Below, piece by piece: positions 24,063 to 32,727 of a DNA stretch of 64,000 bases. The notes beneath the pieces were generated by a model that saw only the letters and a program-made list of their open reading frames with translations, searched no databases and was not told where the DNA came from. The stretch spans positions 62,001 to 126,000 of the forward strand of contig NZ_AUFT01000017.1 in the NCBI RefSeq assembly GCF_000426645.1. Reading direction: 5' to 3'. Source of the stretch: Nakamurella lactea DSM 19367 (GTDB lineage Bacteria; Actinomycetota; Actinomycetes; Mycobacteriales; Nakamurellaceae). Every line of letters starts with the position of its first letter. The first letter of the stretch is position 1. Made by a program: the position numbers and the translations under genes.

Positions 24063-25171
24063 AGGTTCCTTTGGTCGACCTGGCCGCACAGCAGGCCGAG
24101 ATTGCCGATGAGGTGCGCGAGGGGTGGGACGCCGTTCTCGCCGCCACGGCCTTTATCGGTGGCCCGCAGGTGGCGGAGTTCGAGCAGGCGTATGCGCGGG
24201 AGATCGGCGTCGAATACTGCGTCGGCGTCGGTAACGGCACCGATGCTCTGGAGTTCGCCTTGCGAGCCGCCGGCGTGGACTCGACCGGCGAGGTGATTCT
24301 GCCGGCCAACACGTTTATCGCAACCGCGGAAGCCGTGGTGCGTATCGGCGCCAAGCCGGTGCTGGTCGACGTCGATCCCACCTATCTGCTCATCGATCCC
24401 GATCGGGTGGCCGAGGCGGTCACCGAGCGCACCCAGGCGATCGTTCCGGTCCATCTGTTCGGCCAGACCGCACCGGTCGAACTCCTGGAACCGCTCGCCG
24501 CCGAGTGCGGAGCTGTCATCGTCGAGGACGCGGCGCAGTCGCAGGGTGCGCGCCGGCACGGCAAGGCGGCGGGATCTTTCGGCATCGCGGCCGGAACCAG
24601 CTTCTACCCAGGGAAGAACCTCGGTGCCGCCGGCGATGCCGGAGCTGTTCTGACGAATGATCCCGACCTGGCTCGCCGCGCCCGGCTGCTCGGAGCGCAT
24701 GGGAGCGAGAAGAAGTACGTCCACGAGACCATCGGGTTCAATTCCCGGTTGGACACCCTTCAGGCCGTGGTGCTCTCTGCCAAGCTCAAGCGGCTCGCAG
24801 CCTGGAATCAATTGCGGCGCACCGTGGCCGATTACTATGCCGAGCTGTTGGCCGACCTGCCCGAGGTCGTGCTCCCGAGGCCTCTGGACGGCAACGAGGA
24901 CGTCTGGCACCTGTACGTGGTTCAGGTCGACCGCCGGGACGAGGTGCTGGGCGCGTTGCAGGCGACTGGGATCGGCGCAGGCATCCACTATCCCGACCCG
25001 GTGCACCTGACTCCGGCTTTCGCCGATCTGGGACAAGGCGAGGGGTGTTTCCCGGTGGCAGAGGCCGCTGCCGGGCGAATCCTTTCCCTGCCCGTCTATC
25101 CGCACCTCACCCGGCCGCAACAGGCATACGTTGCCGACGCACTGCGCTCGGCGGTCAACGCCGACAGGTGA
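24059..25171 (+). CDS. DegT/DnrJ/EryC1/StrS-family aminotransferase (second copy)
   Basis: The 370-residue PLP aminotransferase shows GVGNGTDALEF (phosphate contact), VHLFGQTA, VEDAAQSQGA (ring-nitrogen Asp) and FYPGK186NLGAAGDAGA with the Schiff-base lysine. These motifs are closer to the WbpE/WlbC, FdtB and DesV subgroup, which often aminates C3 keto sugars, than those of the first copy in this cluster. It is therefore the better partner of the WlbA-like dehydrogenase at 20086. The GTG start overlaps the previous stop (GTGA), and its own stop overlaps the flippase start. Having two different aminotransferases suggests either a diamino sugar or two separate amino sugars in the repeat unit. 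Confidence 0.93.
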   Translation: MKVPLVDLAAQQAEIADEVREGWDAVLAATAFIGGPQVAEFEQAYAREIGVEYCVGVGNGTDALEFALRAAGVDSTGEVILPANTFIATAEAVVRIGAKPVLVDVDPTYLLIDPDRVAEAVTERTQAIVPVHLFGQTAPVELLEPLAAECGAVIVEDAAQSQGARRHGKAAGSFGIAAGTSFYPGKNLGAAGDAGAVLTNDPDLARRARLLGAHGSEKKYVHETIGFNSRLDTLQAVVLSAKLKRLAAWNQLRRTVADYYAELLADLPEVVLPRPLDGNEDVWHLYVVQVDRRDEVLGALQATGIGAGIHYPDPVHLTPAFADLGQGEGCFPVAEAAAGRILSLPVYPHLTRPQQAYVADALRSAVNADR

Positions 25172-26733
25172 GAACAATCCGAGACCCAGAAGCCCTTGTG
25201 GGCACCGACGACACTGGAGATGAGCCGGCCACAGATCATCTCTCGGATGATGGTGCGCAGACGACGCCTGATTCGCTGGGTCGGCAAGTTGGTCGTGGGG
25301 CGCTCTGGTCGGTTGCTTCGAACCTGACCATGCGGTTCGCCAGCATCGCCATCACGGCAATTCTTGCCCGGCTCCTGGCTCCTGACGACTTCGGCATTTT
25401 CGCGATCGCTCTCGCGGTGTTCCTCGTGGTGTCCAGCCTCTCCGAGGTAGGGCTGGGATCAGCGATCGCGCGCTCTGCCAAGGAGCCCGACGACATTGCT
25501 CCGACGGCGGCTTCCATGTCGATCCTGGTCAGCGCCGGATTGGGCATCGGAATGTTTGCGAGCGCGGGCTGGTTGGCGTCGGCACTCGGCCAACCCGAAG
25601 CTGCCGAGCCGATCCGGGTGCTGTCCATCTGCCTGGCGCTGACCGGGATCTTCGCCGTTCCTGGCGCGCAATTGGTTCGAGAATTCAAGCAGAACCGCAT
25701 CTTCCTGGGAACGGTCGTCGGGTTCCTGGTCGCGAACCCGATTCTCGTGCTGCTGGCGGTGAACGGCGGCGGCGCGACAGCGTTTGCCTGGTCCAGAGTG
25801 ATCGGCCAGGTCGCCACGGGACTGGTCTTCTACTTCAGCACGTCCCGTCGCTACCGACCAGGATGGCGGAGCCAGTGCATCGGACCCCTGCTGCGATTCG
25901 GCCTGCCGCTCGCTCTGGCCAACCTGGTGAACTGGACGCTGCTCAATGCCGACTACATGATCCTCGGCCGGTTGGTGAACGCCGCCGAGGTCGGCGTCTA
26001 CATGATCGCCTTCAACGTGGCGAGTTGGTCGACTGCTGTCCTGGGATCAGTACTCAACAATGTGGTGGTGCCGGCATTCGGCCGGGTCAGCCACGACAGA
26101 GCGCGGCTGGGCAATGCACTGACGATGGCTTCGCGGCTGGTCGCCTTGCTCGCATTTCCGGTGGGAGCGCTCACCCTCGCCTTGGCCGGCCCGTTGATCC
26201 TGTCGCTCTTCGGTGCCAAATGGGCCGAGTCGATCCCCGTCCTCGCCGTGTTGGCCGGCTACGGGGTGCTGTACACGTTCAGCTTGCTGTACGTCAACGT
26301 TCTGGTGGCGGCCGGGCGAACCGGGCGATTGCTGGCGATCCAGTTCCTCTGGGTCGTGTTCCTGGTGCCTGGCATGCTCGCCGGCGAACATGCCTGGGGT
26401 CTGGCCGGGGTGGCGTGGGCTCACGTGTTGACGATCGGATTGGTGGCAGTGCCTGCTTATCTGGTGTGCGTTGTCCGCGTCGCCAACATCTCGATGGCGG
26501 AGGTCATTCGGGTCGTCGCGCCGCCCGCGGGTGCAGCAGTCGTCGCAGCAGCGGCGGCATGGGCGGTCTCCCAGCTGCCCTCGTCGCCGTGGTTGGCCCT
26601 GGCCGCCGGTGGAACGGTCGGCGTTCTTGTCTATGCGTGCCTTGTCCTGCCGATTGTCGTCAGGTTCGTTCCACCGCGCTTCGTTCCGAGCTGGGTGCCG
26701 CGCTGGGGCCGCGTCGAGCCGGCCGGCTCGTGA
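25168..26733 (+). CDS. Wzx-type polysaccharide repeat-unit flippase
   Basis: The protein (521 residues from the GTG that overlaps the previous stop; a second GTG at 25198 is possible) has a hydrophilic acidic N-terminus of ~45 residues and then about 12-14 membrane helices. RQVGRGALWSVASNL, SNLTMRFASI and LARLLAPDDFGIFAIA are typical of the polysaccharide-biosynthesis (PST/MOP) family. Wzx proteins flip undecaprenyl-diphosphate-linked repeat units to the outer face of the membrane, where the polymerase (candidate at 35457) joins them. No shorter or broken copies are present. The frame runs upstream into the aminotransferase gene, but those residues are not Wzx-like. Confidence 0.9.
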   Translation: MRTIRDPEALVGTDDTGDEPATDHLSDDGAQTTPDSLGRQVGRGALWSVASNLTMRFASIAITAILARLLAPDDFGIFAIALAVFLVVSSLSEVGLGSAIARSAKEPDDIAPTAASMSILVSAGLGIGMFASAGWLASALGQPEAAEPIRVLSICLALTGIFAVPGAQLVREFKQNRIFLGTVVGFLVANPILVLLAVNGGGATAFAWSRVIGQVATGLVFYFSTSRRYRPGWRSQCIGPLLRFGLPLALANLVNWTLLNADYMILGRLVNAAEVGVYMIAFNVASWSTAVLGSVLNNVVVPAFGRVSHDRARLGNALTMASRLVALLAFPVGALTLALAGPLILSLFGAKWAESIPVLAVLAGYGVLYTFSLLYVNVLVAAGRTGRLLAIQFLWVVFLVPGMLAGEHAWGLAGVAWAHVLTIGLVAVPAYLVCVVRVANISMAEVIRVVAPPAGAAVVAAAAAWAVSQLPSSPWLALAAGGTVGVLVYACLVLPIVVRFVPPRFVPSWVPRWGRVEPAGS

Positions 26734-26744
26734 GGGGGAACGTG

Positions 26745-28040
26745 ATGTCCGAGCCGTTGTCTGCGGTGAACCTCGGTGCCGGCCCCAGCACCCCGGATCA
26801 ACCACTGAGCGTGGTGATCGGCTTGGAAAGCATGGCGCTCGGTGGTTGTCCGATCAACGCACTGGACCTCGGCCGATCCCTGCGCGAGAGGGGGCACACC
26901 GTCAACGTTTTCGCGATTGACGAACCCGGGCCGGTGTCGATCGCCAGCTACGCCGAACGGTCTGGATTTCCTCTCACCCGCATCGACGCACGAGCCGGAG
27001 CGCTGGCCCGCACCAGGCAGATCCGGCGCTTCGCGGACGCTCATTCTGCAGATGTGATCCATGTTTTCGCGCCGTGGCTCGGATCAGCCGCGGTGGCGTC
27101 GATCGGCGGGCGATCCCGACGCATCGCTGTCGTGACCAACTGGACGATGGAAAACGTGAGGTACACACCCCGGCAAACGCCGATGATCGTCGGGACGAGG
27201 GCCATGCAGGTGGAGGCACAGGGATTCCACGGCGCTGCCGTCCATTTGATGGAGCCTCCCGTCGATATCGAGGCGGAGCTCGCCGGGGCGCGCGGCGCGG
27301 CCGAGTTCCGACTCGCCGCCGGACTCGCTGACGACGACATCGTTGTGACGATCGTGAGCCGGATCGCCTCGATCATGAAGGCCGAGAGTATTGGATATGC
27401 GATCGCGGCCTTGGGGAGGCTCGACCACCCACGGCTGCGGCTGGTGATCGTCGGCGACGGAGACGCGTTCGATGAGATCGCGGGACGTGCCGAGGCGATG
27501 AACTCCCGATTGCGCCGACCGGCGGTGGTGCTCACCGGAGCACTAGACGATCCGCGGTCCGCCTACGCGGCCGCGGATGTCGTCATGGGAATGGGAGGCT
27601 CCGCCCTGCGCGCGATGGCGCACAGCAAGCCGGTCATCGTATTGGGTGAAAGGGGCTTCGCCAAGGCGCTTGAGCCCCGGACAATCCCATACTTTCTTGA
27701 GTCCGGATTCTATGGAACTGAACCTGCTGCCGATCCGATAGCCGTCTTGTCCGAGCAACTGGAGTCGCTGATAGACCCGCAACGCGGTGTTGAACTCGGG
27801 CGCATCGGCCACGAACTCGTCATCTCCAAATTCGGCCTCGGCGCCGCCACTGACTCGTTGGTAAGCATGTACCGCGCGGAGATCCGCCGGGGTGCCGGTA
27901 CCGCTGCGCGCACTGTCTTCGGTCTCGAAACGTTGGTCAGAGCGATGGCTCATCAGGGTCGAGCGGCGACCAAGCGCCGTTTGGATTCGATGCGGGGTCG
28001 GGTCGGGACGCCCGTCGACGCGAGTCGGACAGAAGGCTGA
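26745..28040 (+). CDS. Glycosyltransferase, GT-B fold, family 4-like
   Basis: The 431-residue protein has the two-domain GT-B layout: an N-terminal part with a Gly-rich acceptor-side loop (ESMALGGCPINALDLGRSL) and a C-terminal donor-binding part (VTIVSRIASIMKAESIGYAIAAL, LVIVGDG, RSAYAAADVVMGMGGSALRAMAHSKP). The end of this last motif holds the position of the family's E-x7-E, but the first Glu is replaced (GMGGSALRAMA), so donor binding may differ. The ATG at 26745 is seven bases after AGGGGG; a GTG directly before it is also possible. The sugar and linkage are unknown. It is the first of three consecutive transferases. Confidence 0.85.
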   Translation: MSEPLSAVNLGAGPSTPDQPLSVVIGLESMALGGCPINALDLGRSLRERGHTVNVFAIDEPGPVSIASYAERSGFPLTRIDARAGALARTRQIRRFADAHSADVIHVFAPWLGSAAVASIGGRSRRIAVVTNWTMENVRYTPRQTPMIVGTRAMQVEAQGFHGAAVHLMEPPVDIEAELAGARGAAEFRLAAGLADDDIVVTIVSRIASIMKAESIGYAIAALGRLDHPRLRLVIVGDGDAFDEIAGRAEAMNSRLRRPAVVLTGALDDPRSAYAAADVVMGMGGSALRAMAHSKPVIVLGERGFAKALEPRTIPYFLESGFYGTEPAADPIAVLSEQLESLIDPQRGVELGRIGHELVISKFGLGAATDSLVSMYRAEIRRGAGTAARTVFGLETLVRAMAHQGRAATKRRLDSMRGRVGTPVDASRTEG

Positions 28041-28050
28041 CGTCAACGAC

Positions 28051-29175
28051 ATGCGAGTGCTGATGGTGAGCCACGAGGCATCCCGGAGCGGTGCACCGCG
28101 GATTGCGGTCACCGCTGCCCGCGCCCTTGCCGGTCAAGGGCACGACGTCCGGGTTATCTCCCGCTTCCCCGGGCCGATGCTTGCCGACTTTGCCGAGGCA
28201 GCCCCAACGAGCGTGGAACCGTTGCATCGTCTGCGACGACGGATGCGCAGGTTTCCGATACTCGACGCGGTCGCCAGGGGCATGGACTCGGCCGTCGCGG
28301 CGTCAACAATTCTGCGGCACCGTCCCGACCTGGTCTATGTGAACTCGGTGGCGGCGGCGGCCTATCTGCGTCCGGCGCGATGGCTCGGCCGCCGGGTCAT
28401 CCTGCATGTCCACGAGTCGGGCGCGGTGACCTCCGAGTTCTTGTCCAAGACGGGTGCCGCTGCCGAGCTGGTGAGAGTTCACCTGGTCGCCTGCTCCCCG
28501 AGCACCCACCGTGATCTCACAGAGATCACGGGTCTGGAACCCGAATCGATCGAGCTGCTCCCGTCGGTACCTGACGATGCCGAAGTAGCAACCCGCGCCG
28601 AGGAAACGGCAGAGATGCCGAAGCCCGCCGGGCAGCTGATAGTCGGGGCCTGCGGGGCGGTCGAACCTCGGAAGGGGGCGGATCTGTGGGTGGAGATGGC
28701 CAGCTCCATCCTCGCCTCGTCATCGACCGATCATGACGTGCGGTTCGTCTGGGTCGGCCAGGATGATCCCGGTGCCCGGGGCAACCTACCGCCGGCCGTC
28801 GAGTTCATCGGACAGCGGAAGAACCCGTACTCGTACATGTCCCAGTTCGACATCTTCACGTTGCCTTCGAGAGATGACCCGTTCCCGCTGGTCGTCCTCG
28901 AGGCGATGCTGCTCGGACTGCCTGTCGTCGCCTTCGATGTCGGTGGCGTCAGAGCGCAGGTGGGCGATGCCGGGATCGTGGTCCCGGCCGGCGACACGGT
29001 TGCCTTCGCCGGCGCCGTTCGTAGATTGCTCGGTGATGAGCAGGAGCGAGTCGAGTTGGCGGTGGCGGCTCGGCAGCGGGCCCAGTCGTCGTTCTCGACC
29101 AAGGCATTCAGTGAGACGCTCAACCGGATCGTCCAGTCGGCAGGATCAGGCGGTGCACGTGTTCGAACCCACTGA
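28051..29175 (+). CDS. Glycosyltransferase family 4
   Basis: This 374-residue GT-B enzyme begins MRVLMVSHEASRSGAP and shows LVYVNSVAAAAYL in the acceptor domain. Its donor domain has ACGAVEPRKGADLWVEM, FVWVGQDD, FTLPSRDDPFPLVVLEAMLLGLPVVAFDVGG and DAGIVV. The E-x7-E-like donor motif (DPFPLVVLEAM) is intact. It likely adds one sugar of the exopolysaccharide repeat unit at the cytoplasmic face of the membrane. Its ATG lies ten bases after the previous stop with only a distant AGAAGG upstream. Its 3' end overlaps the next transferase. Confidence 0.9.
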   Translation: MRVLMVSHEASRSGAPRIAVTAARALAGQGHDVRVISRFPGPMLADFAEAAPTSVEPLHRLRRRMRRFPILDAVARGMDSAVAASTILRHRPDLVYVNSVAAAAYLRPARWLGRRVILHVHESGAVTSEFLSKTGAAAELVRVHLVACSPSTHRDLTEITGLEPESIELLPSVPDDAEVATRAEETAEMPKPAGQLIVGACGAVEPRKGADLWVEMASSILASSSTDHDVRFVWVGQDDPGARGNLPPAVEFIGQRKNPYSYMSQFDIFTLPSRDDPFPLVVLEAMLLGLPVVAFDVGGVRAQVGDAGIVVPAGDTVAFAGAVRRLLGDEQERVELAVAARQRAQSSFSTKAFSETLNRIVQSAGSGGARVRTH

Positions 29176-30400
29176 CGGCGATGGTCCCTCGGAGACTTCC
29201 GGGCCGGACCCCGGCACCCAGGCGCCGGGCGTGACGATCATCTGCGTGTTCAACGACGTCGACGTGCGCCGAGATTGTCTCGACCGAGCCATCGATGCGT
29301 ACACCGGTACTGCGGCCATCGAGTTCATCCCGGTCGACAACTCGGCGCACACGTTTTCGACGGCAGGTGCCGCGCTCAATCACGGGGCTCGGTGCGCGCG
29401 CAACGACGTTGTGGTCTTCGCCCACCAGGACGTCTATCTGCATTCCTTGGACAGAATCGTCGAGTCTGCATCCTTCCTGAGCGACGAGACCTGGGGAGTG
29501 CTCGGAGCCAACGGCGTGACCTCGACCGGGAGCTCCGTCGGTCGGCTCCGCGATCGCGTCCAATTGATAGGACGGAGCGCTCCGGCACCGGTCGATGTGG
29601 ACAGCCTCGACGAGGTTCTCTTCATGATCCGGCGCGATCAAGTGCTCCAACACCCACTGACGGAGGATCCGGATCTGGCCTGGCATGCCTACGCCGTCGA
29701 ATACGGCCTCCGGATGAAGTCCTTGGGGCTGCGAGTCGGAGCCATCGATCTCGCGATCACCCACAACAGTCTGACGGTGAACCTGGACCGACTGGACGAG
29801 GCGCATCGCCGCGTGGCATCACTGCACCCGGGCGTTCTTCCGGTGAACACCACCTGCGGGACCATCGCCCGTACACCAGCTCCATGGAAATCGGCCGGCC
29901 CCCTTCGCAAGCACGGGTGGCGTCTGCGGTGGCTGCGGCAGTCCGGATCAGCTGCGAAGCTGCGTCAAGGACTGCGGGTACCGGTCGTGCTCGCCGACAT
30001 TCGCCACGATGTTGATCTTCTTGACTACTCCCGTGACGCACCACTGCACGTGCTCAATCTCGACACCGGCGGCGGCTTCGCCGAATTCGATCAAGAGCCG
30101 ATCCGGCTCGCGCGCCGCGGCAGACCGGTGATCTTTGTGACCTGCACCAGCATTGACGACCTCATCGACAGGCTCAACGCTGTTTCGGGAACGGAGTCCG
30201 TCCTTGCGCCCGACCTGTTGCTGAATGATCTCGATCGCCTCAGCCGTTCGGGCGTTCGCAACAGTTGCATCGCGGGAGTCCAGCGTGGCGGGTGGTGGCT
30301 GATCGCCGGCCCGGTGACCGGCCGACTCCCCGACGAGTGGTTGGACCAACGTGCCGTCCCGCTCTTCCAGGCAACTCCGCAGCGGAGTGAGCGCCACTAG
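29159..30400 (+). CDS. StrF-type glycosyltransferase-like protein (GT-A)
   Basis: The 413-residue protein resembles the Glyco_tranf_2_5 / StrF family: an opening strand VTIICVFNDVD, then FIPVDNSAHTFSTAGAALNHGA and the family's hallmark VVVFAHQDVYL, followed by WGVLGANGVTS. The acidic HQDV motif takes the place of the usual DXD metal site. The C-terminal ~170 residues have no clear match and are Arg-rich. Two GTG starts, 29153 and 29159, both lie inside the end of the upstream gene; I prefer 29159 for its spacing from AGG. StrF was named in streptomycin biosynthesis, but its reaction is not settled, so calling this a sugar transferase rests on the fold. It ends the co-directional run that began at 13264. 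Confidence 0.75.
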   Translation: MFEPTDGDGPSETSGPDPGTQAPGVTIICVFNDVDVRRDCLDRAIDAYTGTAAIEFIPVDNSAHTFSTAGAALNHGARCARNDVVVFAHQDVYLHSLDRIVESASFLSDETWGVLGANGVTSTGSSVGRLRDRVQLIGRSAPAPVDVDSLDEVLFMIRRDQVLQHPLTEDPDLAWHAYAVEYGLRMKSLGLRVGAIDLAITHNSLTVNLDRLDEAHRRVASLHPGVLPVNTTCGTIARTPAPWKSAGPLRKHGWRLRWLRQSGSAAKLRQGLRVPVVLADIRHDVDLLDYSRDAPLHVLNLDTGGGFAEFDQEPIRLARRGRPVIFVTCTSIDDLIDRLNAVSGTESVLAPDLLLNDLDRLSRSGVRNSCIAGVQRGGWWLIAGPVTGRLPDEWLDQRAVPLFQATPQRSERH

Positions 30401-30802
30401 ACGTAGCGCCGCGCTACCGGATCTACGTTTCCTGGGATACGGCGGCGCGCTCACGCCGTGGCCTCCGAGGTGTTCGGGTGTGGCCGACGGGACTGGCATC
30501 GAGATTCCCCCGGACGCGTGCTGTCAGTGGCTCACTGCGACGCCTAGCTACGGAACGTGTTAGTCGATAGGGCAATCAGGGGACGAGATCTCCGTTATCG
30601 AATCGTTATCGCCCGGTAGTCTTCGTTTCCGGGGCACAGTGTCGAATCGCGAAGCTGGCCTTCACCCGCGCGGGCGTTCGCCAGGTTGATCGCCGTCAAG
30701 GCAGTGGGTAACGTTTCGGCAGCAGCGACAGAAATTCTGGATAACGAACTATTCGCAGATTCTCGAAGTCTGCTATCGAATGAATTCTTAGGAGTTACTA
30801 CG
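30401..30802. other. Non-coding region with a weak hairpin and a probable promoter
   Basis: About 400 bases without a believable gene. Right after the stop of the StrF-like gene, 30403-30408 and 30412-30417 form a six-pair hairpin (GTAGCG-CCG-CGCTAC), a weak terminator candidate. The last ~100 bases are clearly richer in A and T than the surroundings and end with GGAG eight bases before the next start, so a promoter for the beta-helix gene probably lies there. Confidence 0.5.
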
Positions 30803-32686
30803 ATGCCACGCCGATCAGGAGGCCACGCCGTCCAGCCCAAGGGTTCGGCAAGGCGGGCTGCGCCACGTTTGCTGGTGTCCATCCTCATGTTGCTCGGGGT
30901 GGCGGGCGTCGTCGGCACTGCCGGCGCGACCGCCGCCGTCAGTACCTCTGGCTTGGCCGCGGTCCCCGCGTCGACCGGGAATTGGATCTGGTCCAACGCC
31001 ACCAAGCCCCGATCGGGCGCTGACCCCGACACGAAGAAGGTCGAGCTTGGCGTTCGCTTCAAGCCCTTGCAGACCGGCACCGTCGACGCGATTCGGTACT
31101 ACAAGCTGGCCCAAACAAAACCCGCGACCGCAGCGACATTGTGGAGTCCCGAGGGCAAGGTGTTGGCGCGAGCGACATTCAGCGCGACGAGCGCAACGGC
31201 CGTCGGCTGGCAGGTCGCGACGCTTCCGCACCAGGTTACTGTTCTCGCAAACAAGTCATACGTTGCGTCGTACACCGCGCCGGCCGGGCGATACCCGGCG
31301 GATCAGTACACGCTCGGCGGTAGGTCTCAAGTCAGCAACGGTCACGCGACGGCACAATCCAGCGTATACAGCTATGCGCTCGGGTATCCGACCTATACGT
31401 GGAACAACGCCAACTACTTTGTCGATGTCCGGATCAAGAACGGATCGACCGGGGCCACCGGGTCGGTGACACCTCCCAAGCCGACTGCAACGAGCAAGCC
31501 GACGGCGAGCAAGCCCACCACGACCAAGCCGACCACGACCAAGCCGACGACGAATAAGCCGACCACGACAAGGCCGACGACCAGCAAGCCCACCACGACC
31601 AAGCCGACGACGACGGTTCCGACGACGACCAAGCCGACGACGACGGTTCCGACGACGACCAAGCCGACGACGACCAGGCCGACGACGACGGTTCCGACGA
31701 CGACCAAGCCGACCACCACGCCTCCTACTTCGACGCCTCCTCCGACGAGCGCCGGATGTGTCGGTGCGGCAAACACGCCGGGCGGCCCCGATCCGTGGGG
31801 AGGGTGCTGGCCCGGCCCGCAGAACACCGGGTATCCGCACGGGCTCCCGGGCGACACGCGCAAACCGGTCACTCTGACGAACTACACCGGGCCGACCACC
31901 ATCAAGTCCTGTGGTGTGGTGATCGACTCGAAGATAGTGAATGACACCATTCTCGTTCAGGTGGGTAACGGAACGCACAGCGCTTCGACGCCGTGCGTGA
32001 CGATCAAGAACAGCCTGGTGAAGGGTGTCATCTTTGCCGAGCAGGACAACTACGGTCCGGTCCTTGTCACGGACACGGAGGTGGTCCCGTCCGACCTCCC
32101 ATGGTGGGAGAACATTGGACGCAGCAATATCTTCGTGTACCGCGTGAATTCGCACGGCGGTCAGGGCGTCATCAAGTGCGATTCATATTGTGAGGCAAAG
32201 GACAATTGGGTCCATGGCATGAATCTGGGCCTCGAGTACCACTACAACGCTTTCGGTGGCAACGGCACGAATCAGTTCGTGATCGACCACAACTGGGCAT
32301 CATGCGGTGACTGGGACAAGGTGTCGAGCCCGGGCGGCGACGCCGGCTGTTCCGCGGACATCGGCTTCTATGGTGACTTCGCGCCGATCCAGAACGTGAC
32401 CATCAACCGCAATTTCCTGGCTGGTTCGCGGATCAATTCGGCAGTGCCGAACGCGTCCGATCGTCAACCCGGATACTGCCTGAATCCGGGCTACTACCCG
32501 GGTAAGCCCTATCCCGCTCCCTCGAACGTCAAGGTGACGGACAACATCTTCGGACGTGGCTACAACGGGAAGTGTGGCGTCTTCGGACCGACGAACAGCC
32601 TGAACGGCGTTGGCAAGCCCAACGGCAACACCTGGTCCGGCAATCGGTACGACAACGGCGCAGCGATCGGGCGACCGGAGGAGTGA
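30803..32686 (+). CDS. Secreted DUF4082 protein with Thr/Pro/Lys stalk and right-handed beta-helix-like C-terminal domain
   Basis: The 627-residue protein has an Arg-rich N-terminus and signal sequence (hydrophobic at ~22-45). A single DUF4082 module follows (~56-213; WIWSNATKP, GVRFKPLQTGTVDAIRYYK, YPTYTWNNANYFVDV), then a stalk of about 100 residues built from TKPTTT and TVPTTT repeats, then a ~305-residue domain rich in Asn, Gly and aromatic residues. Repeated short strands such as TIKSCGVVIDSKIV, TIKNSLVKGVIF and TINRNFLAG look like parallel beta-helix coils, a fold used by polysaccharide lyases and other carbohydrate-active proteins. No catalytic residues can be assigned. The ATG follows GGAG by eight bases. 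The shared DUF4082 module links it to the 1701-residue protein at 14984. Thr-rich stalks of this kind are often O-glycosylated and span the cell wall. Confidence 0.85.
   Translation: MPRRSGGHAVQPKGSARRAAPRLLVSILMLLGVAGVVGTAGATAAVSTSGLAAVPASTGNWIWSNATKPRSGADPDTKKVELGVRFKPLQTGTVDAIRYYKLAQTKPATAATLWSPEGKVLARATFSATSATAVGWQVATLPHQVTVLANKSYVASYTAPAGRYPADQYTLGGRSQVSNGHATAQSSVYSYALGYPTYTWNNANYFVDVRIKNGSTGATGSVTPPKPTATSKPTASKPTTTKPTTTKPTTNKPTTTRPTTSKPTTTKPTTTVPTTTKPTTTVPTTTKPTTTRPTTTVPTTTKPTTTPPTSTPPPTSAGCVGAANTPGGPDPWGGCWPGPQNTGYPHGLPGDTRKPVTLTNYTGPTTIKSCGVVIDSKIVNDTILVQVGNGTHSASTPCVTIKNSLVKGVIFAEQDNYGPVLVTDTEVVPSDLPWWENIGRSNIFVYRVNSHGGQGVIKCDSYCEAKDNWVHGMNLGLEYHYNAFGGNGTNQFVIDHNWASCGDWDKVSSPGGDAGCSADIGFYGDFAPIQNVTINRNFLAGSRINSAVPNASDRQPGYCLNPGYYPGKPYPAPSNVKVTDNIFGRGYNGKCGVFGPTNSLNGVGKPNGNTWSGNRYDNGAAIGRPEE
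31500..31735 (+). repeat. In-frame tandem repeat encoding TKPTTT / TVPTTT stalk
   Basis: Units of 15-30 bases around AAGCCGACGACGACC and GTTCCGACGACGACC repeat in phase with the reading frame. Because unit lengths are multiples of three, copy changes would lengthen or shorten the stalk without breaking the gene. Confidence 0.85.
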
Positions 32687-32727
32687 GCTCCGGCCGCAGC
32701 GTGGGGGACGGCGGCAAGCTAGGCGAA

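Noticed and set aside
31500-31735. Regular repeats that could be taken for a CRISPR array.
   Set aside because: Repeats are contiguous, in frame and without spacers of constant size; they code for a Thr/Pro/Lys stalk.
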